Assembly: GCA_947685225.1 (NCBI GenBank)
Contig: CANTUV010000011.1
Span: 65,646,501-65,710,500, forward strand
Reading direction: 5' to 3'
Origin: Garcia nutans
Lineage: Eukaryota; Streptophyta; Magnoliopsida; Malpighiales; Euphorbiaceae
Length of the DNA stretch: 64,000 nucleotides
Below are positions 24,980-36,878 of the stretch, piece by piece (the stretch's first letter is position 1; each line of letters opens with the position of its first letter). A program made the translations under genes and the position numbers. Under the pieces are notes generated by a model. That model had not been told where the DNA came from and ran no database searches. It was given only the letters and a program-made list of their open reading frames with translations.

Positions 24980-25070
24980 AGTTTGAATATTAGATATAAA
25001 GCACATTTACAATTTGAAAGAAATCACTTCATCTCTTTATGGGTTTATCGGTAAGAATCTAATTAAAATC
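24980..25070. repeat. dispersed repeat family member 2
   Basis: Carries GTTTGAATATTAGATATAAA, AATTTGAAAGAAATCA and CATCTCTTTATGGGTTTATC, the best preserved version of the shared tail. It lies just downstream of the 3' end of the lipase gene. Confidence 0.4.
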
Positions 25071-25107
25071 TCTAAATTATAGGATATAGGCTGATTTAAA
25101 AAATTTT

Positions 25108-26391
25108 CTAGTATCTATTGAGTACTCTCCTGGCCGTGGCCCGAAAAGGACAAGAAGAACTAACGAATCCATTTACCAAATGCAGGTAAGTCTTGAGGTC
25201 GTGACATCTAGCAACATTTACACTATTTATATGCGGAGAGTCTTTGCTACAGAGTCTGAGTTCTCTTCCGACTTCGGAGTAGACCCATTGCGTTAGCTCC
25301 ATCTGTTTCTGGATCCAATTTGGGAACCCAGTAACGTTCACATCCTTTTTATTTGCTTCGTCAATGTCTGTATCGATTACAAAACCAGGTACTTTTGTTA
25401 TTAGATCATCGGAGTTGACTATACGTAGCACTTTTGTTCCTTTGTTTTCTAAATGTTGTCGGAAGCTACGGTTTCCGACACGTGGACCGCCGAAAGAGAT
25501 GACGGTCACTAATGGTGCTTGTTTAAAGGTGGTTTTGATATCATAGGCTGTTAAAATGGCGAGAGCTGCACCTAGACTGTGGCCTGTGATTGTCAAGCTA
25601 AGTGGCTCGTCTCCATAAGTACTTTGAAGAAGCTTTTTGATCTCTTCACGAATCATGTCTTGTAAACTTGGTCTCATTCCGATTTTAGAAGTGTAAAGGC
25701 TTAAAAACCCACTTTCTACCATGGGTGCAGACCTGCAGTAGCCAGTGCCGGTTCTTTTATCAGAATCTGAATTGGGTAAGTGAGCCAGGGTGGCTCGTAG
25801 ATTTTCCAGCCACTCAAGGCAAGTGGCAGTGCCTCTGAAAGCAATTACCACGTCTCTTCTACCTAACCTTGCAATTTCTTGTTTGTCCTGACAAACAGCC
25901 ACGTATCCAATCCAACTAGATTGAGTTGCAACCCAGTTGGAGGCTTTTTCAGCCCAACGTGGCAGTTGAATACCAGATGTTGCACGGAGGTGTTTGGTTG
26001 GTCGGTAACCGGTATTAGGCAATCCACAGCGGTCTAACAATGTCTTTTTTGGAAAACGACATGTCGCATAGGTAGGTGAAGAAGGATCAAAATCGAAAGA
26101 CTTATAAGCAGCATCAACAAATTCACCATATCGGAGAATCTCTCCACGTAAATTATCATCAAGTGGGTCAAGCAAACCTTCCCAGTTTTGAATACCTTGA
26201 TATTCCATCCATCTATCGGCTACTTTAACTGGTCTTGAATCAACAGAATGAAGCAGAGCTGGTTCCCATTTCTTTACAGGTTTGCTTTTATTGAATTTTA
26301 TGGGTTGAGCAAGGATACGACCCTGTAATGTCAAGTTTCCTGAAGGAAGCGGTGTGCTTGATAGTGCAGGTCCCTGCAGAAAGAGCCTCAT
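25108..26391 (-). CDS. class I phospholipase A1, plastid, DAD1-like / PLA1-Igamma type
   Basis: An intact single-exon gene of 427 codons. The family hydrolyses acyl groups from the sn-1 position of plastid glycerolipids and can feed oxylipin/jasmonate synthesis. Residues 1-42 contain no acidic residue and many Ser, Lys and Pro, consistent with a plastid transit peptide. The lipase class 3 domain starts near WMEYQGIQNWEGLL (residues 61-74). The nucleophile is Ser272 in GHSLG (270-274). The acid is probably Asp328 or Asp329 in NSDDLITKVP. The histidine is His397 in CHDLKTYLH. FRGTA (185-189) is the usual oxyanion-side motif. Length is typical of the family. The first ATG is used because the domain and transit peptide are both complete. 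A related but truncated copy lies at 11190-11588. Confidence 0.93.
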   Translation of the reverse strand: MRLFLQGPALSSTPLPSGNLTLQGRILAQPIKFNKSKPVKKWEPALLHSVDSRPVKVADRWMEYQGIQNWEGLLDPLDDNLRGEILRYGEFVDAAYKSFDFDPSSPTYATCRFPKKTLLDRCGLPNTGYRPTKHLRATSGIQLPRWAEKASNWVATQSSWIGYVAVCQDKQEIARLGRRDVVIAFRGTATCLEWLENLRATLAHLPNSDSDKRTGTGYCRSAPMVESGFLSLYTSKIGMRPSLQDMIREEIKKLLQSTYGDEPLSLTITGHSLGAALAILTAYDIKTTFKQAPLVTVISFGGPRVGNRSFRQHLENKGTKVLRIVNSDDLITKVPGFVIDTDIDEANKKDVNVTGFPNWIQKQMELTQWVYSEVGRELRLCSKDSPHINSVNVARCHDLKTYLHLVNGFVSSSCPFRATARRVLNRY

Positions 26392-26424
26392 TTTTTAGCT
26401 TATTAAAAGCAGCAGGAACCTGAG

Positions 26425-26694
26425 CTAAGAAGCAGAGAAAGATGAGAATAATGGTGAATGTGATTGTTGCGTCCAGAGGTTCTTTGAAGAAGGGGATTTT
26501 ATAGGGCCATGGAAGTGTAGAATTGAAGAAATGAGAAAGCTGGAGCTTTTAATGAAGAGAAAGGTAAGAAAGAGAAAGTGTAGAGTTGATTGAGGGAGAG
26601 GAAGCTCATTCAATGGGGAAAGAAATCGTGATACTAATTTTTGATGATAGAGAAAAGCTGATATACTGATTTCAAGATCAAGAGAGAGCGACAT
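26425..26694 (-). other. open frame in the 5' leader of the lipase gene (possible uORF)
   Basis: An 89-codon frame ends 33 bases before the lipase ATG. Its product (MSLSLDLEISISAF...) is Ser/Leu/Phe-rich with no recognisable domain. A TATA-like sequence at 26704-26714 would start transcription about 30 bases downstream, inside this frame, so its first ATG may not be in the mRNA. Most likely it is simply leader sequence. Confidence 0.25.
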
Positions 26695-26703
26695 CTAATT
26701 TTT

Positions 26704-26714
26704 CATTATATATA
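26704..26714 (-). promoter_or_regulatory. TATA-like element of the lipase gene
   Basis: The minus strand reads TATATATAATG about 315 bases before the lipase ATG, implying a leader of roughly 290 bases. Other AT-rich candidates exist nearby. Confidence 0.35.
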
Positions 26715-27403
26715 ATATTATTTATGGACAAATATTATTTTGGGTATCTTTCTATGTATAACAACATTACCCCCATATTTTTATACCTATAATTAACTAT
26801 TTATTAATTATGATATAATTGGATACTGAGATATAATCTAATGGCAAATACATATCTTCTAAATAATAAATTCAAGATCGATCATCATTTCGCAATATAA
26901 TGTAATATTCAAGACATAATTAATTTAAGTATAACCTTACAATCTTTAACTACTAATACAAAAATGTATGTTTAAAATGATAGCCTATGGTCAAAAATCA
27001 ATTACAAGTATGAAAACGGCCACAAAGAATGTATAAAAAGTAGTCCTTTGAGAAAAAAAAAAGAGAGAGATTTCTTCGAAAATACTTCAAAAATAAAATT
27101 ATTTTCAAAAGTGTTTAATTTTTTTAAAATAATAACACTTTTAACTATTAATTTTTAAAATATCTATTTTTTAGATATATATATATATATATATTTGAAT
27201 TTCAATATCAATATTAATAAAAAAGTATGTGTTTAAAAAATATATATATTAACATATTACAATAAAATTATTGAAATTTTATTCAGGAATGTATTGAGTC
27301 TAAAATAGATATATTTATATTTTTGTGTGTTGTTATATAAATTTAATATATTTAGTATATTTTAAAAAATACACAGAAAATATACTAAAATTATAAAAAA
27401 AAA

Positions 27404-27600
27404 TTGCCATATATTGAAGGGAGTTGGGGTCCACAAATAAACCATGACAAATCGAATCTGATGGTCCACATACCATCAAGCTGGAAAGTTTTGACATTTT
27501 GGCTAAGCCGAAACCAAAAATTTAGTAACAAAAGTCAAAGTAATGACGAAAGCCCACTTTCCTCCCTTGACACGTGGAAGTCATAACAAATAAGTAAACG
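27404..27600 (-). promoter_or_regulatory. candidate distal promoter island with G-box and W-box motifs
   Basis: About 1.0-1.2 kb upstream of the lipase ATG, a non-AT-rich island carries CACGTG (27571-27576), overlapped by TTGAC (27567-27571), plus TTGAC at 27491-27495 and its complement GTCAA at 27534-27538. A second CACGTG lies at 27915-27920. G-boxes bind bHLH/bZIP factors such as MYC2, and W-boxes bind WRKY factors. A link to wound or jasmonate control is inference from motifs and gene family. Confidence 0.3.
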
Positions 27601-28394
27601 TTCTTTAATCTGAAAATTACGTTATTACTAATTTTGCAGAAATACTTTAATTATTATTTTATAAAAATATATAATAAATTTATAAAAAACATTATATATA
27701 TAATAAATTCAGAATAAATTTAAAAAAAATTATACAAATTTAATAAATTTATAAACTAATAATAAATTCTGATAAATTTAAAATTATTTTTTTTAAATTT
27801 TAGTAAATTTTATATTTTTTTTATTTTCTATGACAATTTTATAAAATACTTAATTTTTTATTATTATTTAGTAATAATTACAAAATCCACTGGGCTTTAG
27901 ACAGAGAAAAAATGCACGTGACCACGACAGGTGTTTCGATAAAACAAGGTAGCAAAAAGCATGTTTGGTCTGTAAAATATAGTTTGTTAGTTAACGTTAA
28001 AAAAGAAATAAATTACTTTCACGACATTAATCTCATGCTTTTCTTGCTTGCAATTTGATTTGATTTCTCATGTTTGAATTAAATAATTGAATTTTTTTTA
28101 CTATAAGTTATATACAAATTAATACTATTTACAATTTCCCCTCTTTGTTTTTTGCCCTTTTTTTTAATTTACTTTATATGTTTTTTCTTATTTCATTTGT
28201 TTGGTAAGTGATAGAGTTGATTTCGTATTTATCATTTTTTGGGTTTGTTTTTGTGATAAAATGAAAGTTATTCATATTTTCATTGTTTGTTAGAATGCAG
28301 CCAATTCAACAACCAGTAGAAAATCCACTCACCATAACATGCATGCAAGTGTGTTTATATATTTGTATTTTTCTAAATTATATTATGTGTTGGT

Positions 28395-28570
28395 CCCGAA
28401 TTGATAGGTATATTTTTTATTTTATATAAATTAAAAAAATAATTATTTTGATTAAAAATATATATTTATATATATCTTAATATAATAAATATTATTAAAT
28501 ATGAATATAATAAAATTTTAATATATTTTTACTAACTTATTAAAATAGTATATGAGTTATAACTTGGGAA
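28395..28570. repeat. dispersed non-coding repeat, copy B
   Basis: Partner of 1145-1375 in the same orientation: AATTGATAGGTATA, then ATTAAAAATATATATTTATA, then AAAATTTTAATATA, then TTATTAAAAT. Confidence 0.4.
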
Positions 28571-29619
28571 AAATAAATAAAAAAAGGAGTGTTTTATTAA
28601 TTTGGGACAACAGAAATATATACTTTTACAAAGATCAAAATTTCAAAGTGGAAATTTCTGGTTTCGTGAAACATCAACTATTTATCCTACTTTATGTAAG
28701 GTATATAATTTGGAAAATGTCTAATTAATTAATTGGGTTTCTACCAAACATTTTGGGTGTCTAAAAGGTTGATTATTATTGCCTTTATGTCCATATATAA
28801 ATTTTGGATAACTTATTACGTAAATATGGGACGTCAATCTTATCCAATAATTAAAACTATATTATAATATAATAATATTCAACTTGCATTATAATCATTT
28901 TCATGTTCTTCATTCTTTCTGTGCGTTAAGTAACTGAAGAATAACTCTACCTAATTAGTAACTACTAGCAATCATTATGATGCCCAGCTTCCAATACTTA
29001 ACGTCATTGACTCAAGCACATATATAGTTCATATAGAGGAACTTGACAGTTTAAGAACCAAGTCAGTCCGCAGTAAAATTGGCTTCGCGATATACATGTC
29101 GACTCGCCAGTTCGCCACATCCCAATTGTATTAGAAGCTCTTCTCTTTGAAAAGAAAAAAAAAAAAAAAAGACAACGGTGCATGTACAGATTGTGCTTAT
29201 TTTATTTGATGAAAAAAATAAAATAATGATTGAAAGGTCCTGATGATAAATAGCTAGAGAAGCTAAAGAATTTCCTTAATTTGATTGAGAATTAACATAA
29301 GATCTTTTTGGACATGAGGTGGGGACTGGTTACACTTTTTAAGCTATGTGGCTTCTGGAAAAGATAAATGTACCTCTTGCACTTTTTCAGTTTGTCACCG
29401 AAAATATCCTAAGCATTATTATTAAATTGCATGTATATAATGGAGACATTTGGTAAATTTATCTGATTTTTACCAAGAGTCCTTTAATGGAAAATAAATA
29501 TAGTAAAAAAATTGGTATAGATTCATTCAATTTGTTTATCCATTTGTTATGTACGTAACTGCATTGTACATTTATTATTTTCTTGCCAAACAAACAAAGA
29601 TTGCAAATTTAAAATAATA

Positions 29620-29740
29620 CATTAACTAAAAGTTTTGTATTCAAATTCTGAATATAAAATATTTTTAAAATTTGAGATAAAACATCTTATTATTTCTTTA
29701 ATGGGGCTTTCTTTATACAAATTTAGATTAATCTGTAATC
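29620..29740. repeat. dispersed repeat family member 3
   Basis: Carries TTCAAATTCTGAATATAAAA, AAAATTTGAGATAAAACATC and ATACAAATTTAGATTAATC, the most complete right end of the family. Confidence 0.4.
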
Positions 29741-30335
29741 TCTGACTGAATTATAAGATATTAGATAATTAACACTAAAATAGCTGATACATTCAATTTC
29801 TTTTTTTAAATTTTCATACTGATCCCATTTATTATCCAACATTTAAGCTGAGAATTACTAAAAGAAAATAATGTAATTCATTTTTATTTGGGCATATTAA
29901 ATATAAGCCTTCATTGTAAGAATTTTCAGTTTTTTTTTAAAATTATAATGCAATTGGTTTTAAGATATCGTATCATCGTTTTTTACTGAATTTTGCAAAG
30001 AATACTTTTCAAAAAAAAAAAACTTTGTAAAGAATAATGCGGTATATTAAAATTAAAATTAAAATAAAATGAAAATGAAAATTATATATCATTGCCCTTA
30101 GCCATCAATAATATAGAATATTAGTACAGGTGGGACATATTATAAATATCTTTGGGAACAGTGACAAATTATTTATATATACATGTTATATATATAGAAC
30201 TATATATAGAAGGTTCATATCTTTTCCTTATTTATGTGTAAGATGAATACCGTTAGGAGTCAGAATTATTGATCAACCAATTCCTATAAATTGGTATCTT
30301 AGTCTAATTTGCTGATAAGAAGCATTATTTTTCAA

Positions 30336-30380
<45 letters not shown>
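30336..30380. repeat. compound (TA)n - (TG)n microsatellite
   Basis: About 12 TA units run directly into about 11 TG units. Confidence 0.9.
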
Positions 30381-31925
30381 CATGAGACTGTCTAATAATA
30401 AATATATATATTTTTTAATAATAAATTAAAATTGATTATTAGTGCTAGATTTGATTGAACTTGAAAAATATTAAATTTTTCAAAGACAATTCGATTATTT
30501 GCTATTTTCTTCATTAATTAAGATTCAAAATTCAACTCATGGCCAAGTCTATTTAGTATATATTGAGCTAAATTTAGTAGTAAACATATAATAATTAAAT
30601 TCAGAATCAATTTTTCATTTTGTGTATGGTGCTCCAAATATATATAATATGGGTTATTTAAGGAGCAAATCCAGATGCCTTAGTGATGTATGATATATGT
30701 CTTCTAATAAAGATGGCAAATATACAGTTCCATATATCACTATTGAAGTTACAGTGAGTTAGTTACTAAGCAGGTGAGTTCAGATTTAACTCTTTTGCCT
30801 TCTGTTCATCCACTTTTTATATATAAACAGACAACTAGTCTTATCGAGTTTCTACACTATACTATACATAGATAAAGATAATTCATAATTAATTTTACTT
30901 TTTATTTTATTTTATTTTTGTTTATATAATAACTTCATACATACAATCACTGCATGCATGCCCATAGACATATATATGGAGATCAACAATGGGACTTTGA
31001 GAGCTTAGGAGCCTATCAAAATCAATTCTTCAGAAAATAATTTATATTATTTAGTTTTCATTTCAATATTATGGGCAAGTGCTTCTCTGTATCATTAATA
31101 TTAATTTCAAGATCGATCTATATATATATATATATAAGAAAAATAAATAAATACAATTATAAATATGTAGCCACCCTTAATTCTCCCAGTTCATGTGGTA
31201 GCTAGGGTGCACAAAATTTATTGCTAAATCAAAATATATTATTTAGTAATTAATATGTGTTTTTTTTTCCAGTTAAAAAATTGAGTGTTCTTATAATGTA
31301 ATTAGCTTCCACGTCTCCATTTAAATTGATAAATTTTTTAGTATATATATATAACTGCATGATATCTTATAGGTATATATATATAGCAAATTTTTAGTCA
31401 AATTTAAAACATATATGTTTTTTGAATTTCGAAACATTTATAAGATATTTTGAAAAAATAAAAAAAAATGATATGTTGCATAATTTTCTTAAAATGGTAA
31501 AAAAAACAATTATACATGGCATGGGGAAATTTAACCTATTTAAAAAAAAAATCACAAGAAGTTTTACCCAGAAATGTGGGGCAAATTTATGTTCCACCAT
31601 CAACAAGTACGTAAAACTTAAAAGAGCAGCAAAGGATGGAAAATTCAACTAAAAAATCTGCATCCTCTATATTTATGGACCGCCAACAAATAATTTGTCA
31701 GTAATTTTAGCCCATCAATTCATAGTTATTTATCTTCCTTTGGGACCACTTTATGATTTTTTTTATATTTGGATATTATAAATATACCTAGTTGATATTT
31801 TTCTAAAATCATGTTTTAAAAATTATCCAGGTGAATTATTTGGTTGATATATCATATTCAAATGAATTTGCTGTTTAAATAAAATATTATATAATTATTT
31901 TGCAATGTTAAGTGTTGTTTATATA

Positions 31926-32118
31926 TAGGGGCGGACTTAGATGAAATTGTGTGGGATTGATGATTTTTTTGACCAGCCACTGAACGTTTATTTTAAAATA
32001 AATTTTTGCCAGTTAAAATAGCAGATGTGGATGTCTAATCTCTCATCTTCTCTTCGCATATGTTGAAAAGAAATTTTACTCCCCCTCTTCTAGCTGTTAG
32101 TTTCGTCACTGTTTATAC
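31926..32118. mobile_element. possible small transposon with GGCGGA-type terminus
   Basis: The left end reads ATAGGGGCGGACTTAG. The reverse complement of the right end reads ACAGTGACGAAACTAACAGC, a weak inverted match. A similar terminus (ACAGTGGCGGACCCAGC on the minus strand) ends the island at 10535-10556. The interior has no open frame. Confidence 0.3.
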
Positions 32119-33029
32119 ATAATAAATATATATAGCTATGGCAAAATTAGAAGGTCAAAACGGTGCGTTTGTCCCTTCTTTTTTATTTATTTTTCACCTA
32201 TAGTCTACCAAAAGTAGCCTTAATTATTTTATCTCTTTATGGCCGTTTTAAGTATAAGACTTAAGGATAGTAAAATTATAATTCTTTTTTTTTAGTGAGA
32301 GAATAAAATCATGGTTGAATGTATTACTTTTTTTAACATTTTATTAGATAAGAAAAAATTGATCATGGTTTAATTATTCAGAGAAAAAAATATATTATTT
32401 TGGTGTATATTATTGAATATATTACTTAAAAATATACATATTTACAGTTTCATTATACCATAAGAAAATAAATAAATTCTTTACCTTTAAACTTCAACAG
32501 AAATAGAAGAAAAAAAATTCCAATCTCTTATTGGTTGGTTTTAAAAATTATTAGGTCAGCGATGGAGATCTTTCATGTTTTGATTTTTGTTTTTCTCTTT
32601 GAAATAAATTTGAATATGAAATTTACATGAGACCTGTGTTATCTCAACATAAAACGATGACGTACATAAAAATTTTCCTGAAAATTCGACCATTGAGACT
32701 AAAAAAATTATTTTTAAGCTAAAATTTATGTGCGTGTGCAAAGATGACATTTTCTTTTCCCCATTTTTATATCTAAAATTAAGAATAAAATAAAATAAAA
32801 GTCGTCTTATCAAACTGGAAAGACTTTACTTTTTGTATTGATGACGGAAAGGTTTACAATTAAGGTTTTGTCGGCAACACCAAAATATAAAATATATAAT
32901 AAATAAATAAAAAGAATAGAAACTAAGTGATTAATTAAACAATACTTGATAATAAAAAAGTTATATATAAAAAAAAAAACTTTCAAACGGCTGCGAGATA
33001 ACACAAATCTCTTCTTCAACAATTAGAAA

Positions 33030-33120
33030 TTCCGAATTCAAATTTTCGATATAAATTATATTTTATAGAATAATTTATTCTCTTAAATGGATTTATTCCT
33101 TGTGAATTTAGACTATCTTT
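33030..33120. repeat. dispersed repeat family member 4
   Basis: Carries CCGAATTCAAATTTTCGATA, a degraded middle, and GATTTATTCCTTGTGAATTT, in the order seen in the other members. Confidence 0.35.
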
Positions 33121-34270
33121 TAGTTGCAGAATATTAAATGATTAGATTAGAAAGATGATTTATATTTAAGTGATTATGTGGCTTCAGAAGGAAGAGATCT
33201 TCAAAAGGTCAATTTTTATTATTTGATAAAAAAATTAGACCTATTTAAATATTTTTGCTATTCTATATTTTCTTATAAAATACACTCAACCTTTATGATT
33301 TTGCTATTTTTATATTTTCTTGAAAAACACACTCAACCTATAAGAATGATTCATGATATTTGAAGGAATAAATTTATTAATTTTTTATTTTATTATATGT
33401 ATTTTTTTATCTTTAAAGTATATTGAATGCACATAAATAACTTTTTGTATTTTGCAAGTCAAATTTTAATTAAATTAAACTCAAATTCATGTTATTAAAT
33501 ATTGCAAATAACTCGAGTGCATTACAAGTCTAATAAAATATGTAATATTATTGTATATATACTGAAACTCCTATCTAAGATGAATAGTATAATACCACTT
33601 ATGCCCTCAGTGCCTACAAGTTAGGTATTTTATATTTGTTTTTCCCCTTTTTTACTCTAAATTGTTAATACTCTTTACTTTTTAAAAGAATTAATTAATA
33701 AATTTATAATATACAATAAAAAAATATCAATCAATAACCTAACTGTCTATTTCTAATTTACTTCTTCTTTAAATTTTTATTTTTTATTGAATTATATTTA
33801 ATTTAAAATTTTAGCCATCTTATTTATATATTTAGCTTTAAATTTTAAATTTTAATTTTATTTCACTATCAATATTAATATTTCATTTTTATATAAAATT
33901 TTAAAATTAATCTTTATATTTATTAAGATATTAAGAAAACAATTAATAAATATTTTATAGTATGTATCGAAAAAATTAATAAATATATTATTATTTTAAA
34001 AAATTAAAGATGTTTGATACTATTTTTATTTTAATTTTTATATTAGTATTGTCTTGAAGGTTTAATTATTAGATCATTTTATGTGCTAAAAATTTATATT
34101 ATCTCATTATAATTTAAATTTATAATCTTATAAATTTTTAATTTAATTCAATTTTTGACATTTTATTAATTTTAAAAATAAAATTATAAAATAGATAAAT
34201 ATATATTGTTAAAAAATTAAATTTTTTAAATTTCTTTTCAATATAATTATAACTAATCATGTTATTTAAA

Positions 34271-34366
34271 ATAATTTTATATAAAAAATAATGAATTTCA
34301 TTATTTTTATATAATTTTATATAAAAAATAATGAATTTCATTATTTTTATATAATTTTATATAAAA
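34271..34366. repeat. 40 bp tandem repeat with internal hairpin
   Basis: Two exact 40 base units (34271-34310, 34311-34350) and a partial third. Each unit contains AATAATGAATTTCATTATT, an inverted repeat. Confidence 0.85.
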
Positions 34367-34940
34367 TAATATTCAATGAATAATGTATTTCATAAAAAAT
34401 AATAATTACAATTAGAATTTATTTTACCATTTATTAAAATAATTTTGAAAATTAATTTTATTTTTTATAATCAAATAAGATTTAATATTTAATTTGGTTT
34501 CAATGCATTAAACATTTTTTGCAATAAATATTTTTATAATATATAAATATGAAAATTTTAATATTATATCTTATTTTTTATACATTAATTATATTAATAT
34601 AAAATTTATTTTTTATGTACGATATTATAAACCGTCGCACAACATGGATTATTATTTGGCTTGCAATATATTAAAACTCCTACATAAAATAAATAGTACA
34701 AATCTAATTTTACCCTTGTATTTTTTTTCCTTTTCTTACTTTTCTAATTCATTTACTTTTTTTCTTCTTCTTTATTTTTACTTCTTTTTTAATTTTACTT
34801 GTATGTTAAAATATAAAATTTTCCTTTTTTTAAAATGTTTCTCTAAAAAAATATTATTAACTAATTAATTAATTTTTGCCTTTTCTTTTTAATCCATGAA
34901 CCATTATATTTTGCCTTTTATTAATTTTTTTCCTTTTAAC

Positions 34941-34972
<32 letters not shown>
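34941..34972. repeat. (TTA)n microsatellite
   Basis: About ten TTA units within the first of two direct duplicates. Confidence 0.9.
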
Positions 34973-34973
<1 letters not shown>

Positions 34974-35346
34974 TCTATAAATTATAATAATTTCTCATAA
35001 CTTTTATTTTTTATTTTCATTTTATTGTATATTATATAATATACTAAAATTGTTTGCAAGATGAACAGTGAATTTCTTATTTTATCCTTTTTTTTTACAT
35101 ACATGCTAATTCTTTTTTTTTCTTTTTTGATTTTTGTGTTCTATGCTCCTCTTATCTCTCTTTTTTTTTTCCTTTTTTTTATTTTTCCTTTTTCCTTTTT
35201 TTTGAAAACAATTTTATTTTTCTTTTAAGTATATGATTTCCCCCCTTTTTTAATCTATAAAAATAATTAACTAATTAATTATTTTTAATTAATGAGCCAT
35301 TATATTTTGCCCTTAATTAATTTTTTATTTTTCTTTTTAACTCATA

Positions 35347-35362
35347 AATCATCATCATCATC

Positions 35363-35393
<31 letters not shown>
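35347..35393. repeat. (ATC)n - (TTA)n microsatellite
   Basis: ATC units lead into about ten TTA units, at the position corresponding to 34941-34972 in the neighbouring duplicate. Confidence 0.9.
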
Positions 35394-35394
<1 letters not shown>

Positions 35395-36878
35395 CTCTAC
35401 AAGTCATTATTTTAATGAGTGACTTCTCAATTTTTTTATTTTTATTTTTATTTTTATTTTTAATAAATTTTGGGAGTTATATTTTTTAAAATAGTAAATT
35501 TTTAGTTTTTTTTTTATTTTTTTACTATTTTACTTTAATTTTAAATTGAAATATAAATTTAATTATTTAGAAAAAAATAAAATAATTATGTTATTAATTA
35601 TCTTAATTTTATATTATTTGACTTCATTCTTACAAATTTTATCCGCTTTTAAGTGAAAAATTAAAAGTCAAAAAATAGATATTGTATATGAATATTAACA
35701 AATAATTTTTTTACCCTATTTAAATATATTATTATACCAACTTAATTTAAATCTTTATTTTTATGCCACTTTTATATTTTTCTTTACACATATTATTTTT
35801 AGAGAAATTTATAATTTTTCTTTATACTCAATTTATAATTTTTTAAATTGATTAAAAAATTCATGACAAAAAATAGTCAAAATATTAAATGTTTATTCTA
35901 TTACTTTAATTAAAAAGGAAAAAATTAAGAAAAAAACAACGGAAAGTAGTAATTTGAATAAAAAATAAGTAAAATTTTATTAATTTAAAATTTCCTTGAA
36001 GAGAAAAAAAATTATAAATATATTTGAAAATAATATTAATAAAGACAAATATAAAAATAGGATAAAAACAAATAAATATGTTAAAATTAAAACTAAATTG
36101 GTGCGATAACGATGTAATTAAGCAGGTAAAAAGTGTATTAAAAATAATAGTCAAATGATGTAAAATTATAAATCTAATTATAATTAAGAACATATTTCTT
36201 TTTTAAGATAATTAAATTTATATTGCAAATTTAAAAACTAAATATAATAAAAAAAATTAAAATTTTTATAAATTACTGTTTTAAAAATTATAATTCATAA
36301 AAATCTACTAAAAATAAAAATAAAAAAATAAAATATAAAAATATAAAAAGCCAATCTTATTGAAATAATGATTTTTTATGTATATATTTATATGTAAAAT
36401 ACTATTTTTATATACTAATTATATTAGTGTATAAATTTTTTTTAACTTAAAATAATATAACTTTTTTTAAACCGCAACATGGTGCTGTTAGTTAATAGCT
36501 TGTAAAATATTAAAAATCAAATATAAATAAAATTACATAAGCTTTTAATAATAATTTATGATAATTCAAGCTCAAACTCAAATTTACAATAATTTGTTTG
36601 AGTTCAATTCAACTATAACTTAAGATCAATAAATATATATTAATTAATCTTCAGCATTTTGAGTATGTTTCGTGAGTTTTTTTTTTTCACAGAAAAAAAT
36701 GGTCATGCTCATTCAAGAATGAAAAGCAATAAAGATGCTGATACTAAAGGAAGTTCTCCCTGAACCAAATTGCTTACAAAAAACTTAATCATTGAAGAGC
36801 TTCTTGCATTGGATCCTAATATAAAATTAATTTACTTGTTTCTTAAAAAATAAATAAAAAAATTGCTGTACCAATTAC

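Larger units (their letters stand above)
12840..25107. other. 12 kb gene-poor AT-rich intergenic region
   Basis: No protein-coding gene could be supported on either strand. The region consists of AT-rich DNA with TA microsatellites (17795-17819, 20130-20158, 22855-22880), locally duplicated non-coding segments (19094-19140/20201-20250 and 19960-20105/22085-22240), copies of a dispersed repeat near its right end, and a few less AT-rich islands (15770-15960, 17215-17980, 18630-18720, 19640-19870, 23090-23170, 24040-24150) whose role I cannot tell. Confidence 0.5.
33555..36505. repeat. nest of duplicated pyrimidine-rich sequence, possibly decayed Helitrons
   Basis: Three related blocks begin near 33560, 34655 and 35035 with a TATACTAAAACTCCT-like line, an AAGATGAATAGT-like line, then long T/C-rich sequence. 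The last two (34655-34985 and 35035-35400) are clear direct duplicates sharing TTAACTAATTAATTA, CATTATATTTTGCC and a (TTA)n array at the same place. CCGTCGCACAACATGG (34632-34647) and CCGCAACATGGTGCTG (36472-36487) resemble sequences seen near Helitron 3' ends. I saw no Rep/helicase coding. The Helitron reading is tentative; the duplication is seen directly. Confidence 0.45.
26720..36878. other. 10 kb gene-poor AT-rich intergenic region
   Basis: No gene is supported. Contents seen: a candidate promoter island (27404-27600 and 27890-27970), a second copy of a dispersed repeat (28395-28570), two more members of another repeat family (29620-29740, 33030-33120), a compound microsatellite (30336-30380), a possible small transposon (31926-32118), a 40 bp tandem repeat (34271-34366) and a nest of duplicated pyrimidine-rich sequence (33555-36505). 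Confidence 0.5.

Noticed and set aside
35906..36193. 95-codon minus-strand frame rich in Phe and Ile
   Set aside because: It is a typical chance frame in extremely AT-rich DNA, within the duplicated pyrimidine-rich nest.
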